64,000 nt of DNA, from positions 310,001 to 374,000 of the forward strand of contig NZ_CP028924.1 in the NCBI RefSeq assembly GCF_003061515.1, in the 5' to 3' direction. Each line of letters begins with the position of its first letter. Positions within the stretch are counted from its first letter, which is position 1. The notes under the pieces were generated by a model that saw nothing but the letters and a program-made list of their open reading frames with translations, searched no databases and was not told where the DNA came from. Positions 8,947-18,728 of this stretch are shown here, piece by piece. Origin of the DNA: Colwellia sp. Arc7-D (GTDB taxonomy: Bacteria; Pseudomonadota; Gammaproteobacteria; Enterobacterales; Alteromonadaceae). Made by a program: the position numbers and the translations under genes.

Positions 8947-9159
8947 AAGTTAGTCTCATTTTTATGTTATCTCAGCATTTATGTATTATTCTGATAAGGC
9001 TACCGACAAATAATTTTAATCATGCTACATTCTGACGTATTATATACCCAAGCATTATATAAATGCATGTGTAATTGCGCCTTTTACAGACACTACATCG
9101 TGTAAGTGCTTTGATAATTGGAGCTAACTTGATAATAAGTAATTAACTTAGGGATAACA

Positions 9160-9705
9160 ATGAGCGCGAATGACAGCAATTTAATTTGGTTAGATTTAGA
9201 AATGACAGGCCTTGAACCTAAGACAGATGTTATTTTAGAAATTGCGACAATAATTACCGACAGCCAACTCAATGTGTTAGCTGAAGGTCCTGTGCTTGCT
9301 ATTCATCAAAGTGATGATGTTTTAAATAATATGAATGAATGGTGCATCGAGCATCATGGCCAATCAGGGTTAACACAAAGGTGTCGTGAAAGTACAACGA
9401 GTATTGAGCAAGCGAGTGCTGAAACCTTGGCATTTATTAAGCCTTATGTCACGAAAGGTAAATCACCTATGTGTGGCAACAGCATTGGACAAGATAGACG
9501 CTTTATTAATAAATACATGCTTGAATTTGAAGATTATTTTCATTATCGCAATCTCGATGTCAGTACAATTAAAGAGTTAGCACGACGCTGGAAGCCAGAA
9601 GTATTAGACAAAGTGGTTAAAACCGGTGCCCACCTAGCCATGGATGATATCCGTGAGTCGATTGCGGAACTTAAGGTTTATCAGCAACACTTTTTTAAGC
9701 TTTAA
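9160..9705 (+). CDS. orn: Oligoribonuclease
   Basis: 181 residues, the standard length. DEDDh exonuclease motifs are present: [13 protein letters not shown] (first Asp and Glu), [11 protein letters not shown], and the C-terminal [11 protein letters not shown] with the catalytic His and Asp. It degrades 2-5-nucleotide RNAs and pGpG, the last step of c-di-GMP breakdown, which matters because GGDEF/EAL proteins are encoded later in the window. The ATG at 9160 follows TAGGGATAACA, a good ribosome site. Divergent from rsgA. Confidence 0.95.
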   Translation: MSANDSNLIWLDLEMTGLEPKTDVILEIATIITDSQLNVLAEGPVLAIHQSDDVLNNMNEWCIEHHGQSGLTQRCRESTTSIEQASAETLAFIKPYVTKGKSPMCGNSIGQDRRFINKYMLEFEDYFHYRNLDVSTIKELARRWKPEVLDKVVKTGAHLAMDDIRESIAELKVYQQHFFKL

Positions 9706-9757
9706 TGCTTTCTCGTCAACTGTTCAATGTTTTCCATGGCATTACAGAGTCGACTGT

Positions 9758-10969
9758 TTAGGCTCTGTTTGGCCATCTTAAGGTGATTTGTGCACCTGAT
9801 AGTGTCGATGAATTTGCTAATCTTATCGTTCCTTGATGCCAAATAAGTACTTTTCGAGCAATATATAAACCTAAACCATAACCCGTTTCTGTCGCTTTAT
9901 CAGGTTCTTTTCTGATAAAAGGTTGTACCAATTTTTCCGCTTCTTTTCCTACACCAGCGCCATCGTCGGAAACACTTAACAAGCATCGGCCACCGATAAT
10001 TGAAAATTCTACAATTATTTGGCTGTGTGCATATCTCAAAGCATTATTAATCAAGTTTTGTAGTGCGATTGTCATGGTTTTATCATTGAAATAAGCACTG
10101 ACGACTTTGGTGTTAAATTGGATCGTGATTGAACTATCAATATATTGATATTTTTGTGCCAAACCATCAAGAAAATCAGGGACATTAATGGTTTTTTTAG
10201 CTTTTAAATATTGATGATTTTCCAAACGCTCAAATGATAAATATTCCTTCATCAATTCTTGGATTTCAATAATATCTTTGTTTAATCGTTCGGTATGTTC
10301 AGCCTCAACCGTTGAAGAAATGATTTCTGACAGAAATTTCATTCTGGATAATGGTGTCCGTATTTCATGTGCCATTGTTCGCGATAAGTCTTGATACATT
10401 TGCATGGTTTCTACAATCTGATTGGCCATCTTATTATAGGTGTTAGCTAAAGGATATATTGGGGATGATGGCCTTAATTTAATTTTTACAAAGGAGAGCT
10501 TTTCACCAAAAGCAGTGGCACTGTTTTGTAATTTAGCCATGTCTCTAAATAGCGGCCAAATAAAACAAAGTAATAATAAGGCAAGTGCAGAATAAAAAAC
10601 CAAAACCACATAAAAAGACTCAATGTCATCAGTTTTTTCTGGTTGATAAAAGGGGCCGTATTTACTAATTTCTTCAGCGTTGTTCTTTTTATAATAAAAT
10701 TCTAAACCGTCTTCATTCGCCAGTTTTATAACATAGCCGTTATCGAGTAAAGTGCTTAAACTGTTAGGTAAGGCAATGCTATTACGTGCGATATTTTCCA
10801 TCGTTATCGTTTTTTTTGAATCTTTGTTTTGTTCAAAAATTTGTTCGATATCAATTTGGTAGCTAGTGTTTTTGTTGTTTACAAAAGTATATATTTCACT
10901 AAACGAAAAAATAATAGCGGCAGATATCAGAACAAATAAAACGTATAAGCGAAAAAATTGGTACTTCAT
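9758..10969 (-). CDS. Sensor histidine kinase (RstB/PhoQ-like) of the MipA-DUF3019 operon
   Basis: 403 residues with TM1 near residues 8-27, a short periplasmic domain (about 28-120), TM2 about 121-142, HAMP, then HisKA with the phospho-acceptor in MAHEIRTPLSRMKF and an ATPase with NLINNALRYAH, DDGAGVG and GYGLGLYIARK. All catalytic boxes are intact. Its ATG overlaps the stop of the regulator gene by four bases (ATGA). It is the last gene of a four-gene unit MipA-DUF3019-regulator-kinase. The signal is unknown; the operon partners point to the envelope. The nearest named relatives by motif are RstB-like kinases, but no symbol is assigned. Confidence 0.85.
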   Translation of the reverse strand: MKYQFFRLYVLFVLISAAIIFSFSEIYTFVNNKNTSYQIDIEQIFEQNKDSKKTITMENIARNSIALPNSLSTLLDNGYVIKLANEDGLEFYYKKNNAEEISKYGPFYQPEKTDDIESFYVVLVFYSALALLLLCFIWPLFRDMAKLQNSATAFGEKLSFVKIKLRPSSPIYPLANTYNKMANQIVETMQMYQDLSRTMAHEIRTPLSRMKFLSEIISSTVEAEHTERLNKDIIEIQELMKEYLSFERLENHQYLKAKKTINVPDFLDGLAQKYQYIDSSITIQFNTKVVSAYFNDKTMTIALQNLINNALRYAHSQIIVEFSIIGGRCLLSVSDDGAGVGKEAEKLVQPFIRKEPDKATETGYGLGLYIARKVLIWHQGTIRLANSSTLSGAQITLRWPNRA

Positions 10970-11664
10970 TTCGAGGTATCTATATTTAACATGTAGCCTT
11001 TACCTCGTATCGAACGAATAGTCAGTTGAGGTAGTGTTAAGTCGATAAGTTTTTTGCGTAATCTACTCATGATTAAATCTATAGCGCGGTCGAGACCATC
11101 ATAATCTCGGCCAACAATGTGTTTAAATAGTACCTCTCGTGCAACGATATCGTTATGATGATTGGCGAGTAAGTGAAGTACATCAACCTCTTGAATGGTA
11201 AAAGGTAATACTTCGCCAGCGACACTAATTTTCTTCGCAACTGCATCTATGACAAAATCATCGAAACGAATTTTTTTCAATGAGGTACTTTTATGATGCT
11301 CTCTTATGTGCACGTTAATACGAGCTAATAAAACCGCTGGTTCAATGGGTTTTACTACATAATCTGCTGCGCCAATTTCTAATCCGTGAATTTGATCTTT
11401 GTCATCATCAAGTGCGGTTAGGAAAATAACAGGACAGTGCATTTTTTGTTGAATAATTTTAAGTAGCTCAAAGCCATTAATGTCAGGTAACATCACGTCA
11501 CATATGACAATGTCAAAGTCGTGGTGATTGACCAGCAAGCTAACTTCCGCACCCGTACTAATATGTACTACATCACACTTTTTAGCCCGTAAATACTGAC
11601 AAATCAGTGATGCTAATGGAAGGTCATCCTCTATGAGTAATAGTTTACAAAGTATTTGTGGCAT
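10966..11664 (-). CDS. OmpR-family response regulator of the MipA-DUF3019 operon
   Basis: 232 residues: receiver with E12-D13-D14, phospho-acceptor Asp56 in IVICDVMLPD, Thr in FLTALDD and Lys in VVKPIEP, then an OmpR winged helix ending SIRGKGYML. The ATG at 11664 is chosen over an in-frame TTG at 11679 because it shares one base with the stop of the DUF3019 gene (TAATG). It is coupled to the kinase downstream. Tandem TACAWAA half-sites in front of both this operon and the divergent protease are possible targets (see 13005 and 13152). Confidence 0.86.
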   Translation of the reverse strand: MPQILCKLLLIEDDLPLASLICQYLRAKKCDVVHISTGAEVSLLVNHHDFDIVICDVMLPDINGFELLKIIQQKMHCPVIFLTALDDDKDQIHGLEIGAADYVVKPIEPAVLLARINVHIREHHKSTSLKKIRFDDFVIDAVAKKISVAGEVLPFTIQEVDVLHLLANHHNDIVAREVLFKHIVGRDYDGLDRAIDLIMSRLRKKLIDLTLPQLTIRSIRGKGYMLNIDTSK

Positions 11665-12086
11665 TAAAAAAAGTTCCAACCATAATTTCTGCGTTTTCTT
11701 ACTGGACGATACTGCACGACTTTCAATATCGCTGAAGTTAATGGAAGTCGGCTTTCTTCATCTTCGATGATAATGTGAGTGGTTTTATCTGTGTCTACTT
11801 GAAAAATAAACTGTTCAGAAGCTTCTGGGGCAAAACATGTTTTTATTTTCGGCGTACTACGATTGAAGACACAAAATCGTTGATGAATTTTATAATTAAT
11901 TTTTAACACTAACATTTCTTTACAGCGTTGATTTTGTTTTTCAACAACACAAACTTGTGGTTGAATATTGACGGCAATAGATTGGTTATTGAGTTGACCC
12001 AGCTCTTGCGCATTTATTTTATAACCGGCACTACTGAGCAGTAAAAAGATAGAAGTAACTATGTATTTGAATATAATCACTTTCAT
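11664..12086 (-). CDS. DUF3019 family exported protein
   Basis: About 140 residues with an N-terminal signal peptide (KVIIFKYIVTSIFLLLSSAGY) and a beta-rich mature part with four cysteines (PQVCVV, QRCKEM, RFCVF, KTCFAP) that could form two disulfides. It matches the DUF3019 pattern, a family typically found in Alteromonadales next to two-component genes. The start is one of three consecutive codons (GTG 12092, ATG 12089, ATG 12086); the last has AGG seven bases upstream and is preferred. Function unknown. Its position between an outer-membrane protein and a two-component system suggests a periplasmic role with either one. Confidence 0.72.
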   Translation of the reverse strand: MKVIIFKYIVTSIFLLLSSAGYKINAQELGQLNNQSIAVNIQPQVCVVEKQNQRCKEMLVLKINYKIHQRFCVFNRSTPKIKTCFAPEASEQFIFQVDTDKTTHIIIEDEESRLPLTSAILKVVQYRPVRKRRNYGWNFF

Positions 12087-12094
12087 CATCACAC

Positions 12095-12934
12095 CTAATA
12101 CTGATACTTTAAGCCAATAAAACTGGTGATAAAGTTACCTTTATCAATGAGAATGCTTTCACGAATTTCATCGCCTATTAGTGTATGTTTGACGGCAGCC
12201 ACAAGTGAAAAGGACTCACTTATTGGCACTTCAACATTTACCTTATAATAGCGATTGGTTCCTGATTCTGCGGTATATCCACTGCGTTTAAAAACGTGGA
12301 GTTCGGCTTCGGTAAATTGATAATAATAATTCACCAGATTGATACTTTTTTCAATTTGCCCTAATTCAATAGACGCGTTAAACCATTCAAAGTTAAAGCC
12401 TTTAGAAATGCTAAGGTGTAGTTCGTTGCCATTGTGCACATTGGTAACATCATGGAAGTAGCCGACACGTGTGTTGAAGTAATCGGTCATAAAAGTAAAG
12501 CTGATACCACCAAGATAAGAAATATCTCGTTCAATTGTCGCAAAACCGGATAAATCAGGGAATTTGTTACCAACAGTACCAGGGTTGTAGCCAAGAATGT
12601 TCGCGAGAGTGTAATTTTTATTGCTATCAAAGTGGTAAAACATGCCGTCTTCATTTAATAACCCGACAACATCAATAAGTAAATTATCTGTTTCTAATAA
12701 GCTATAACCTATTGTCGTACCATCAATAAAAAATTTGTCTCCATAATAAGTAATTGACGGAAAAATATTAACACTCAGATCACCACGATCAATAAGGGGC
12801 GTCTCGATACGGCCTTTGCCTAAGTATATGGATAAGTTAAATTCATTGCTTTCAATCTCTTGTTCAAACGCAAAGCTTGAAGAGGAAAAAAAACAAATCA
12901 TTAATAACAGAATAGTTAAAATTTTAGTGAACAC
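12095..12934 (-). CDS. MipA/OmpV family outer-membrane beta-barrel protein
   Basis: 279 residues: signal peptide (TILLLMICFFSSSSFAF), then a run of alternating beta-strands, ending with the aromatic C-terminus GLKYQY typical of outer-membrane barrels. The wording around DLSVNIFPSITYYGDKFFIDG and the overall length match the MipA/OmpV family (MltA-interacting proteins and their relatives). It is the first gene of the operon with DUF3019 and a two-component pair, two bases upstream of the DUF3019 start cluster. A -10-like CATTAT/TATAAA lies at about 12957-12965. The physiological role is not known from sequence. Confidence 0.8.
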   Translation of the reverse strand: MFTKILTILLLMICFFSSSSFAFEQEIESNEFNLSIYLGKGRIETPLIDRGDLSVNIFPSITYYGDKFFIDGTTIGYSLLETDNLLIDVVGLLNEDGMFYHFDSNKNYTLANILGYNPGTVGNKFPDLSGFATIERDISYLGGISFTFMTDYFNTRVGYFHDVTNVHNGNELHLSISKGFNFEWFNASIELGQIEKSINLVNYYYQFTEAELHVFKRSGYTAESGTNRYYKVNVEVPISESFSLVAAVKHTLIGDEIRESILIDKGNFITSFIGLKYQY

Positions 12935-13004
12935 AGAAGAAAATTACTCAAATATATTTATAATGTTAGATTAGCAAAGTTTTAATTTTTTTGAAATCCA
13001 TCTG

Positions 13005-13021
13005 TACAAAACCCTACAAAA
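13005..13021. promoter_or_regulatory. Direct-repeat operator candidate upstream of mipA operon
   Basis: Two TACAAAA half-sites at 13005 and 13015 on the plus strand (10 bp apart) lie about 70-87 bases upstream of the MipA start. Tandem half-sites spaced about one helical turn are typical of OmpR-family regulators. The same half-site recurs as three copies at 13152-13180, before the divergent protease gene. Confidence 0.45.
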
Positions 13022-13151
13022 GTATCCTTATTCTAAAGTAGATACTGGCAGTGTATTTGCGACCTGCATTTTCATTAGGCTGGAAATTAATATTTCATTT
13101 TAATCTATCGAAAAAGTATTTTTTGTCACTTTAATACGTGGCTTAAAATGA

Positions 13152-13180
13152 TACAAAACGCTACATAAATTACATAACTC
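13152..13180. promoter_or_regulatory. Triple direct-repeat operator candidate upstream of the subtilase gene
   Basis: TACAAAA (13152), TACATAA (13162) and TACATAA (13171) are spaced 10 and 9 bp. The cluster ends about 82 bases before the GTG start of the protease, and an AT-rich TATATT element lies near 13200, so it would sit around -45. It shares the sequence TACAAAAC-CTACA with the 13005 site. Confidence 0.45.
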
Positions 13181-13262
13181 TAGTCCTTTAATCTTGGTTA
13201 TATATTACGCAACACTTCTAAAGAAGTGGTCAAAATAAAAACTAATCAATGGAGTTAACAAC

Positions 13263-16200
13263 GTGACTAAAAACAGCATAACTATTGCATTGGCCGCTGC
13301 CCTATATGGGGCTGGCTCAATGTATGTTGCTGCGAGTTTGGTACCAGCGGATACAATCAACACGCTGCAACAACCTAACCTAACGCAAGAGCAGATTAAC
13401 CAATTACAAGTCAATTCAAGCGGTCAAGCTTTTACCGATAGCATGCTAGAAGCTGATGGCCTCAATGTTCAATTAAATAACCAACAAAACAAATTTGCAG
13501 AAGAAGCCGATTTATTCGGTGAGCATATTTATGTTGTGCGTTTACTTAATGAGCCAGTATCTTTGTATGAAGGTGGTATTAAAGGCTTAGCGGCAACACA
13601 CGTTAAAGTGTTGTCAAAAGAAGTTGGTGTATCGAGTTTATATGAAGCTGGTAAAGCAACCACAGATCGTATTACGACATATAGCAATTTCTTAATGGAA
13701 AAGCAGGGTGCTGCAATTAACGCCATGAGTCAGGTTGTTGGCGCGAAAAAAGTGCGTAAGCAATTTACCACTGCGGTAAATGCTTTTTCAGTTGAGATGA
13801 CACAAGATGAAGCACGACGTGTTTCTCAGCTTCCGCATGTAGCTTTTGTTCATCGAGCAAAAACCTATCAGTTACATACAGATGCTGGCCCACAAAAAAT
13901 AAGTGCGGATAAAGTCTGGTCTGGTAACACCGATGCGGGCATCGAATATAAAGGTGAAGGCATTATCATGGGTATTATTGATACAGGTATCAATAGTGAC
14001 CATCCTTCTTTTGCTGATATTGGTGATGATGGATACGACCATACCAACCCATGGGGCGCCGGAGTTTATGCTGGTGCTTGTGCTGTTGAAGGACAAGAAA
14101 ACCTATGTAACGACAAACTGTTAGGTATTCGTACCTATGATGTCATTACTGATGCATTTGAAGAAATGATCCCAGGTTTTCCTGCCATCGGTGAAGATTA
14201 TCAAGGCCATGGTTCTCACGTTGCCTCGACAGCGGCGGGTAATGTATTAAAAGATGTTGACTACGTGCTACCAGAATTTGTCAACACCTCTGACGGTACC
14301 TTAGTTAAAGAAGATATGTTCAACCTTTCTGGCGTTGCGCCACATGCCAACGTAGTTGCTTATCAGGTTTGTCATGCAACAAATGACGCGGGTTATGCTG
14401 GTTGTCCATGGGAAGCTATCATTGGTGGTATTGAAGATGCCATTAAAGATGGCGTTGATGTTATTAACTTCTCAATTGGTGGCCAAGACAATAGCTCACC
14501 GTGGGATGATAGTACTGAACTAGGTTTCTTAGCTGCTCGTGAAGCTGGTATTTCTGTTGCAGTAGCAGCAGGTAATGGTGGTCAAGCTGATGGTGCTGCT
14601 GAATATTTTGGCTCAATCGATCATGCTTCACCTTGGCTAGCTAGTGTTGCTGCAACTACACATGACCGAGAAACAAAAGTAGAGACACCTATTGCTTTTG
14701 CTGGTTTTGCACAAGACAGTGATGGAAGCGACTTAGGCAGTGAAGTGCCTTGGTGGAGTGAATCTGGTCGTGTGGGTGGCTCAGTCAATGAAACCGAAAT
14801 AACGGGTGTTGTTGTTTGGGCGAAAGATTATGATGATATGAATGGTGACCGTGATTCTAGCGGTTACTGTGGTACAGAATACGCACCTGACACCTTTAAT
14901 TTCTATAAAGATGGCTCGGCTATCGTTGGTGCAGCAGAGGGTGATACAAACGTAATCGTTGTGTGTGCACGAAATAGCCTGACTGATGCTAATGGTATTG
15001 CACGTACTGCTAAATCAGACAACGTTAAAGCTGGTGGTGCAGACGGTTTCATTATGTTCAATTATGCTAAGGGTGACAGTACGCCTATCTCTAGTTATTC
15101 ATTACCTTCTGCCCATTTGACTTATGAACAATGGCATGGCGAAGTGACCTCATATGGTGACGACGGCTATAACTATGGTTTAGAAGACTGGCTTGATTCT
15201 TATTCAGAAAAAGGCCATATGATCTCCCTAGGGAAAACGTTTATTGGGAATGAGCACGATGAAGCAAATGGCGATTGGTTAGCCAACTTTTCATCGCGCG
15301 GTCCAAGTAATTCAACGGCTGAAATGCTTATTCCACAGATAGCAGCACCAGGTGTTAATATTTATGCTGCTTATGCCGATGAACATCCATTTACTGAAGC
15401 TGGCGGGTCGGCAGATTATATCGCAATAAGCGGTACATCAATGGCGTCACCACATGTTGCTGGTGCTATGGCACTTATTCGTCAAGCACATCCAGATTGG
15501 ACACCAACAGAAGTACAATCTGCATTAATGTTGACGGCTGATAATGTTGTTAAATATAGACGACTCAATCAAGCTGATGGTGATATCGGTGATGCCTTTA
15601 TTTACCGAGCAGGTGCGGGCCGTATAAACGTTGCTGAAGCAATTGATACGGGTTTGATCATGGATGAAAGCATTGAAAACTTCCGTGCAGCTAACCCGAA
15701 CAACGGTGGACAAGTACATAGATTAAATATTCCACAATTAGTTAATTTTGAATGTAAGCCGACTTGTCAATGGACGCGTACATTTAAAGCGACTAAAGCG
15801 GGCACATGGAAAGTTGATCATGCTGATGTTTATAACTGGAATTTTGATGTTCGTAGCCAATATCCACAAAATGGTGTCAACATTAAAGCATCTCCTAGTG
15901 AGTTTACAGTTGCAGCGGGTGACACCCAGACTATTGTTTTTGAAGCATCTATTATGGATACTCAAGATCTATTTTCAAATGCGGAAGTAGAATTACACTC
16001 AGATGTTATTCTAACGGAAACAACCGGTGCAAGCTCTGAAGCACATCTACCACTTGCCTTTAAATTTAGTAAAAATGGTATGCCTTCTCGTCTACGTGCA
16101 ATAGCACATCGAAACGAAGGTAGTTTCCAATTTAACGATATAGAATTGCCAGCATTAGCAACACCTTATACTCAGGTTTACTCACCAGTAAAAGCTGAAG

Positions 16201-18509
16201 TTAAAACGGTGGCAATACCAAAAGATGATGATGGTTACTTCCCATGGACGACCAAAGGCTCTGAAGGTATTGATACTTCAATGCGTATTGATGAAGCGAC
16301 AGTGGTTGAAATGATTGAAGTGCCAGCGGGTACTAAACGTCTGATGATAGAGTCTTTAGGTACGGTTCAATCTGACCTAGAAGGCCAAACTGATAAAGGT
16401 AACGCGACTATTTTTGTTGGTAAAGATTACAACGGTAATGGCGCTCCGGATCCATTTGAAGAAATTCTATGTGTTTCGAATCACATCTTGTTTAATAACT
16501 TCTGTAATATCAACTCACCAGAAGAAGGTACTTATTGGGCGGTTATATACAACTCAGGTCGATTACTTGGTCAAGCACCAAACTGGACTGAACAATATCC
16601 AGGCATTGGGCCAGAAGTATTCACTTATACTATTGCGGTAATTGCTGATGAAATTGCAACAGATATGACACTTGATGTTGAACCAACTGATGGTAAAAAT
16701 ACAGTAAGTGCAACATTAAACTTTAATATGCCAGATATGGTTGAGGGTGACATATATTACTCTGTATTAGATTTTGGTACTTCAGAGGTTAATGCGGGTA
16801 ATGTTGGTAAAGTAGCCTTTAAATTAGAGCGTGGTCAAAATGATGTGCATTTAGATGTGCCTCAAACAATCGCTCGTGCGGGTGATGTTGTGCCGTATAC
16901 GTTTGAAGTACAGCCAAATGATACTGGTGTTGATCGTGCGTTTACTATTACAGCACAAATGCCAGCAGGTATTAGTATCACCGAAGAAGATATCTTCTCA
17001 TCTAGCGACATGGTGGAAAGTGTCACTATTGAAGGTAATACCGTTACTATTTCAGGTATGCAACCAGATACATCTACAGTAACACCGAGTTACATAGTTA
17101 CTACTAACGTTGAAGACGAAATGTGTTTAATGCCAAACTTTGGTAACAGTAACCCAGGTGGTTATGTTGATTTAGAAGAGTTTAACTATGGCCCAAGTTT
17201 CTCTGGTTTTGACTTAAGTGTCGATGAAAATGGTGACCCTGTTGGTAATAATAATATTAATTATGACCGCGGTATAGAGCTACCTATTGAAGTACTTTTC
17301 AACGGTCTTTATAAATCATTCCATCTTTACAACAATACTGACCAATTGAATTATTGGGTTGAAAACGCCATCACACTGCGTGGTACTGGCTTTTTTGATA
17401 TGATGGCTTCACGTTGGCCTTCACCATACCACGGTGTATTTCCTTACAATAGCTTCCCATATGAATCAGTTGGTCCATTATGGCGTGCTCGAGGTTTAGG
17501 GGAAATGGCTACTAGTGGTTTTGAAATGATGAGTGTACCGTTAATTAATACATACTCAGAAGTGGCTGGTATTTCTTTAGCAAGCACATCATCTGGTTGG
17601 GGTATTATCGAAGTAGATAATGCACGTACATATGCACATGCAGGTATTGACTCTTCGCAACCTAACCGTCCAATTATCTGGGAAGAAAAAGATGATCGTT
17701 TTGATTACGAATTAATTTTCAATGTTAATACGCGACACGGTAAAAACGAGCATGAACTTTACTTTGCTTATGACAACATTGATTTTGGTACCCAAAACGC
17801 ACGTGGTAGTATTGGTTTACAAGGTTTCACAGGACCTTTATATGTTCGTGGACCAATTAGTGGTGGTTTCTTAGGTGAACAGTTTGCTCGAGATGATCTT
17901 CAAGAGAAACTTCACGATGGCTTGGTGATTTGTTTCGATTACTACGGTCCAGAATCATCACAATTCGAAGTGACCATGTGGACACAAGTTCAACGTGATG
18001 CAATTGGTACTGATCAAGTGATGACAGCAACTAGCCAAGTAGACGGTATGGCCGATATGGTAATGACGCATACTTTGGTAACACCTTCAAATATCGATAT
18101 TACTGATATTAACGATATGACGGTTGCTGAAGACGAGTCTGTAGATATTAATGTTTACTATGCAGATAATTCTGAATTGAAAACTGCCAACTCAATTACT
18201 ATAAGTGGTGCAAATGTAACAGGTGTAGCTAGCAGTAATGAATCTGGCTCTACTGTTACAATAACGCCTGCTGCTGACTTTGATGGTGAAACTATGGTGA
18301 CTGTAACGGTTGCTGATCTAGAAAACCCATCAGATAAAGCTAGCACGAGTTTTATGCTTACAGTGGCTTCTGACGGAATTGATGAAGCAGCACTTATTGT
18401 TGAAAATGAAGAAACACCAGAAGTTAAAAAATCATCAGGTGGTTCGTTAGGTTATGCATCATTGATGCTACTAGCACTATTAGGTTTACGCCGTAAACGT
18501 ATGAGCTAG
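13263..18509 (+). CDS. Large secreted S8 subtilisin-family serine protease with PA insert and GlyGly-CTERM
   Basis: 1748 residues. It has a signal peptide at about 1-27, an I9-type propeptide (about 60-205), and an S8 catalytic domain with Asp240 (IIDTGINSDHP), His316 (GHGSHVAS) and Ser726 (GTSMASPHVAG). The wide gap between His and Ser holds a PA-like insert. Long beta-rich C-terminal domains follow, including a cadherin-like repeat (about 1610-1700). The extreme C-terminus (SGGSLGY, hydrophobic stretch, LRRKR) is a GlyGly-CTERM sorting signal, normally processed by rhombosortase after type II secretion. GTG is the start: GGAG lies 8 bases upstream. It is divergent from the MipA operon and has its own terminator. 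Expected to act at the cell surface or outside, degrading proteins for nutrition. Confidence 0.93.
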   Translation: MTKNSITIALAAALYGAGSMYVAASLVPADTINTLQQPNLTQEQINQLQVNSSGQAFTDSMLEADGLNVQLNNQQNKFAEEADLFGEHIYVVRLLNEPVSLYEGGIKGLAATHVKVLSKEVGVSSLYEAGKATTDRITTYSNFLMEKQGAAINAMSQVVGAKKVRKQFTTAVNAFSVEMTQDEARRVSQLPHVAFVHRAKTYQLHTDAGPQKISADKVWSGNTDAGIEYKGEGIIMGIIDTGINSDHPSFADIGDDGYDHTNPWGAGVYAGACAVEGQENLCNDKLLGIRTYDVITDAFEEMIPGFPAIGEDYQGHGSHVASTAAGNVLKDVDYVLPEFVNTSDGTLVKEDMFNLSGVAPHANVVAYQVCHATNDAGYAGCPWEAIIGGIEDAIKDGVDVINFSIGGQDNSSPWDDSTELGFLAAREAGISVAVAAGNGGQADGAAEYFGSIDHASPWLASVAATTHDRETKVETPIAFAGFAQDSDGSDLGSEVPWWSESGRVGGSVNETEITGVVVWAKDYDDMNGDRDSSGYCGTEYAPDTFNFYKDGSAIVGAAEGDTNVIVVCARNSLTDANGIARTAKSDNVKAGGADGFIMFNYAKGDSTPISSYSLPSAHLTYEQWHGEVTSYGDDGYNYGLEDWLDSYSEKGHMISLGKTFIGNEHDEANGDWLANFSSRGPSNSTAEMLIPQIAAPGVNIYAAYADEHPFTEAGGSADYIAISGTSMASPHVAGAMALIRQAHPDWTPTEVQSALMLTADNVVKYRRLNQADGDIGDAFIYRAGAGRINVAEAIDTGLIMDESIENFRAANPNNGGQVHRLNIPQLVNFECKPTCQWTRTFKATKAGTWKVDHADVYNWNFDVRSQYPQNGVNIKASPSEFTVAAGDTQTIVFEASIMDTQDLFSNAEVELHSDVILTETTGASSEAHLPLAFKFSKNGMPSRLRAIAHRNEGSFQFNDIELPALATPYTQVYSPVKAEVKTVAIPKDDDGYFPWTTKGSEGIDTSMRIDEATVVEMIEVPAGTKRLMIESLGTVQSDLEGQTDKGNATIFVGKDYNGNGAPDPFEEILCVSNHILFNNFCNINSPEEGTYWAVIYNSGRLLGQAPNWTEQYPGIGPEVFTYTIAVIADEIATDMTLDVEPTDGKNTVSATLNFNMPDMVEGDIYYSVLDFGTSEVNAGNVGKVAFKLERGQNDVHLDVPQTIARAGDVVPYTFEVQPNDTGVDRAFTITAQMPAGISITEEDIFSSSDMVESVTIEGNTVTISGMQPDTSTVTPSYIVTTNVEDEMCLMPNFGNSNPGGYVDLEEFNYGPSFSGFDLSVDENGDPVGNNNINYDRGIELPIEVLFNGLYKSFHLYNNTDQLNYWVENAITLRGTGFFDMMASRWPSPYHGVFPYNSFPYESVGPLWRARGLGEMATSGFEMMSVPLINTYSEVAGISLASTSSGWGIIEVDNARTYAHAGIDSSQPNRPIIWEEKDDRFDYELIFNVNTRHGKNEHELYFAYDNIDFGTQNARGSIGLQGFTGPLYVRGPISGGFLGEQFARDDLQEKLHDGLVICFDYYGPESSQFEVTMWTQVQRDAIGTDQVMTATSQVDGMADMVMTHTLVTPSNIDITDINDMTVAEDESVDINVYYADNSELKTANSITISGANVTGVASSNESGSTVTITPAADFDGETMVTVTVADLENPSDKASTSFMLTVASDGIDEAALIVENEETPEVKKSSGGSLGYASLMLLALLGLRRKRMS

Positions 18510-18528
18510 TATATTTATAACGATAGTT

Positions 18529-18561
18529 AGCCCTACTTAAGCAATTAAGTGGGGCTTTTTT
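18529..18561 (+). terminator. Rho-independent terminator of the protease gene
   Basis: A 12-bp stem (AGCCCTACTTAA with TTAAGTGGGGCT, one G-U pair) with loop GCAA is followed by five T, 20 bases after the stop. Confidence 0.9.
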
Positions 18562-18673
18562 ATGTTTGGATAATGTATCAAAAACGTTTATTAGGTCGGG
18601 TTTTACTCTACATACAGAAGGTGTTTATTATTAAAGAACAGCGAGAAGTGCTTAATTATTTATAAAACGCTTG

Positions 18674-18686
18674 CAGGTCTGACCAG
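18674..18686. promoter_or_regulatory. FadR-like operator
   Basis: CAGGTCTGACCAG contains the dyad GGTC-T-GACC that forms the core of FadR sites (TGGTCNGACCA). It lies 43-55 bases upstream of the DUF4442 start. Its position relative to the promoter is unresolved, so repression or activation cannot be decided. Confidence 0.5.
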
Positions 18687-18728
18687 TATGTTGCACTCTT
18701 AAGTTAGATCAATATTATAAGGGTATTT

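Noticed and set aside
9052-9066. GCATT-ATATA-AATGC dyad between rsgA and orn
   Set aside because: Five-bp arms in AT-rich DNA are expected by chance and no regulator matches.
18691-18718. TTGCAC-16-TATTAT as promoter of the DUF4442 gene
   Set aside because: Transcription would begin inside or after the ribosome site, about 4 bases before the ATG, so it cannot serve normal translation.
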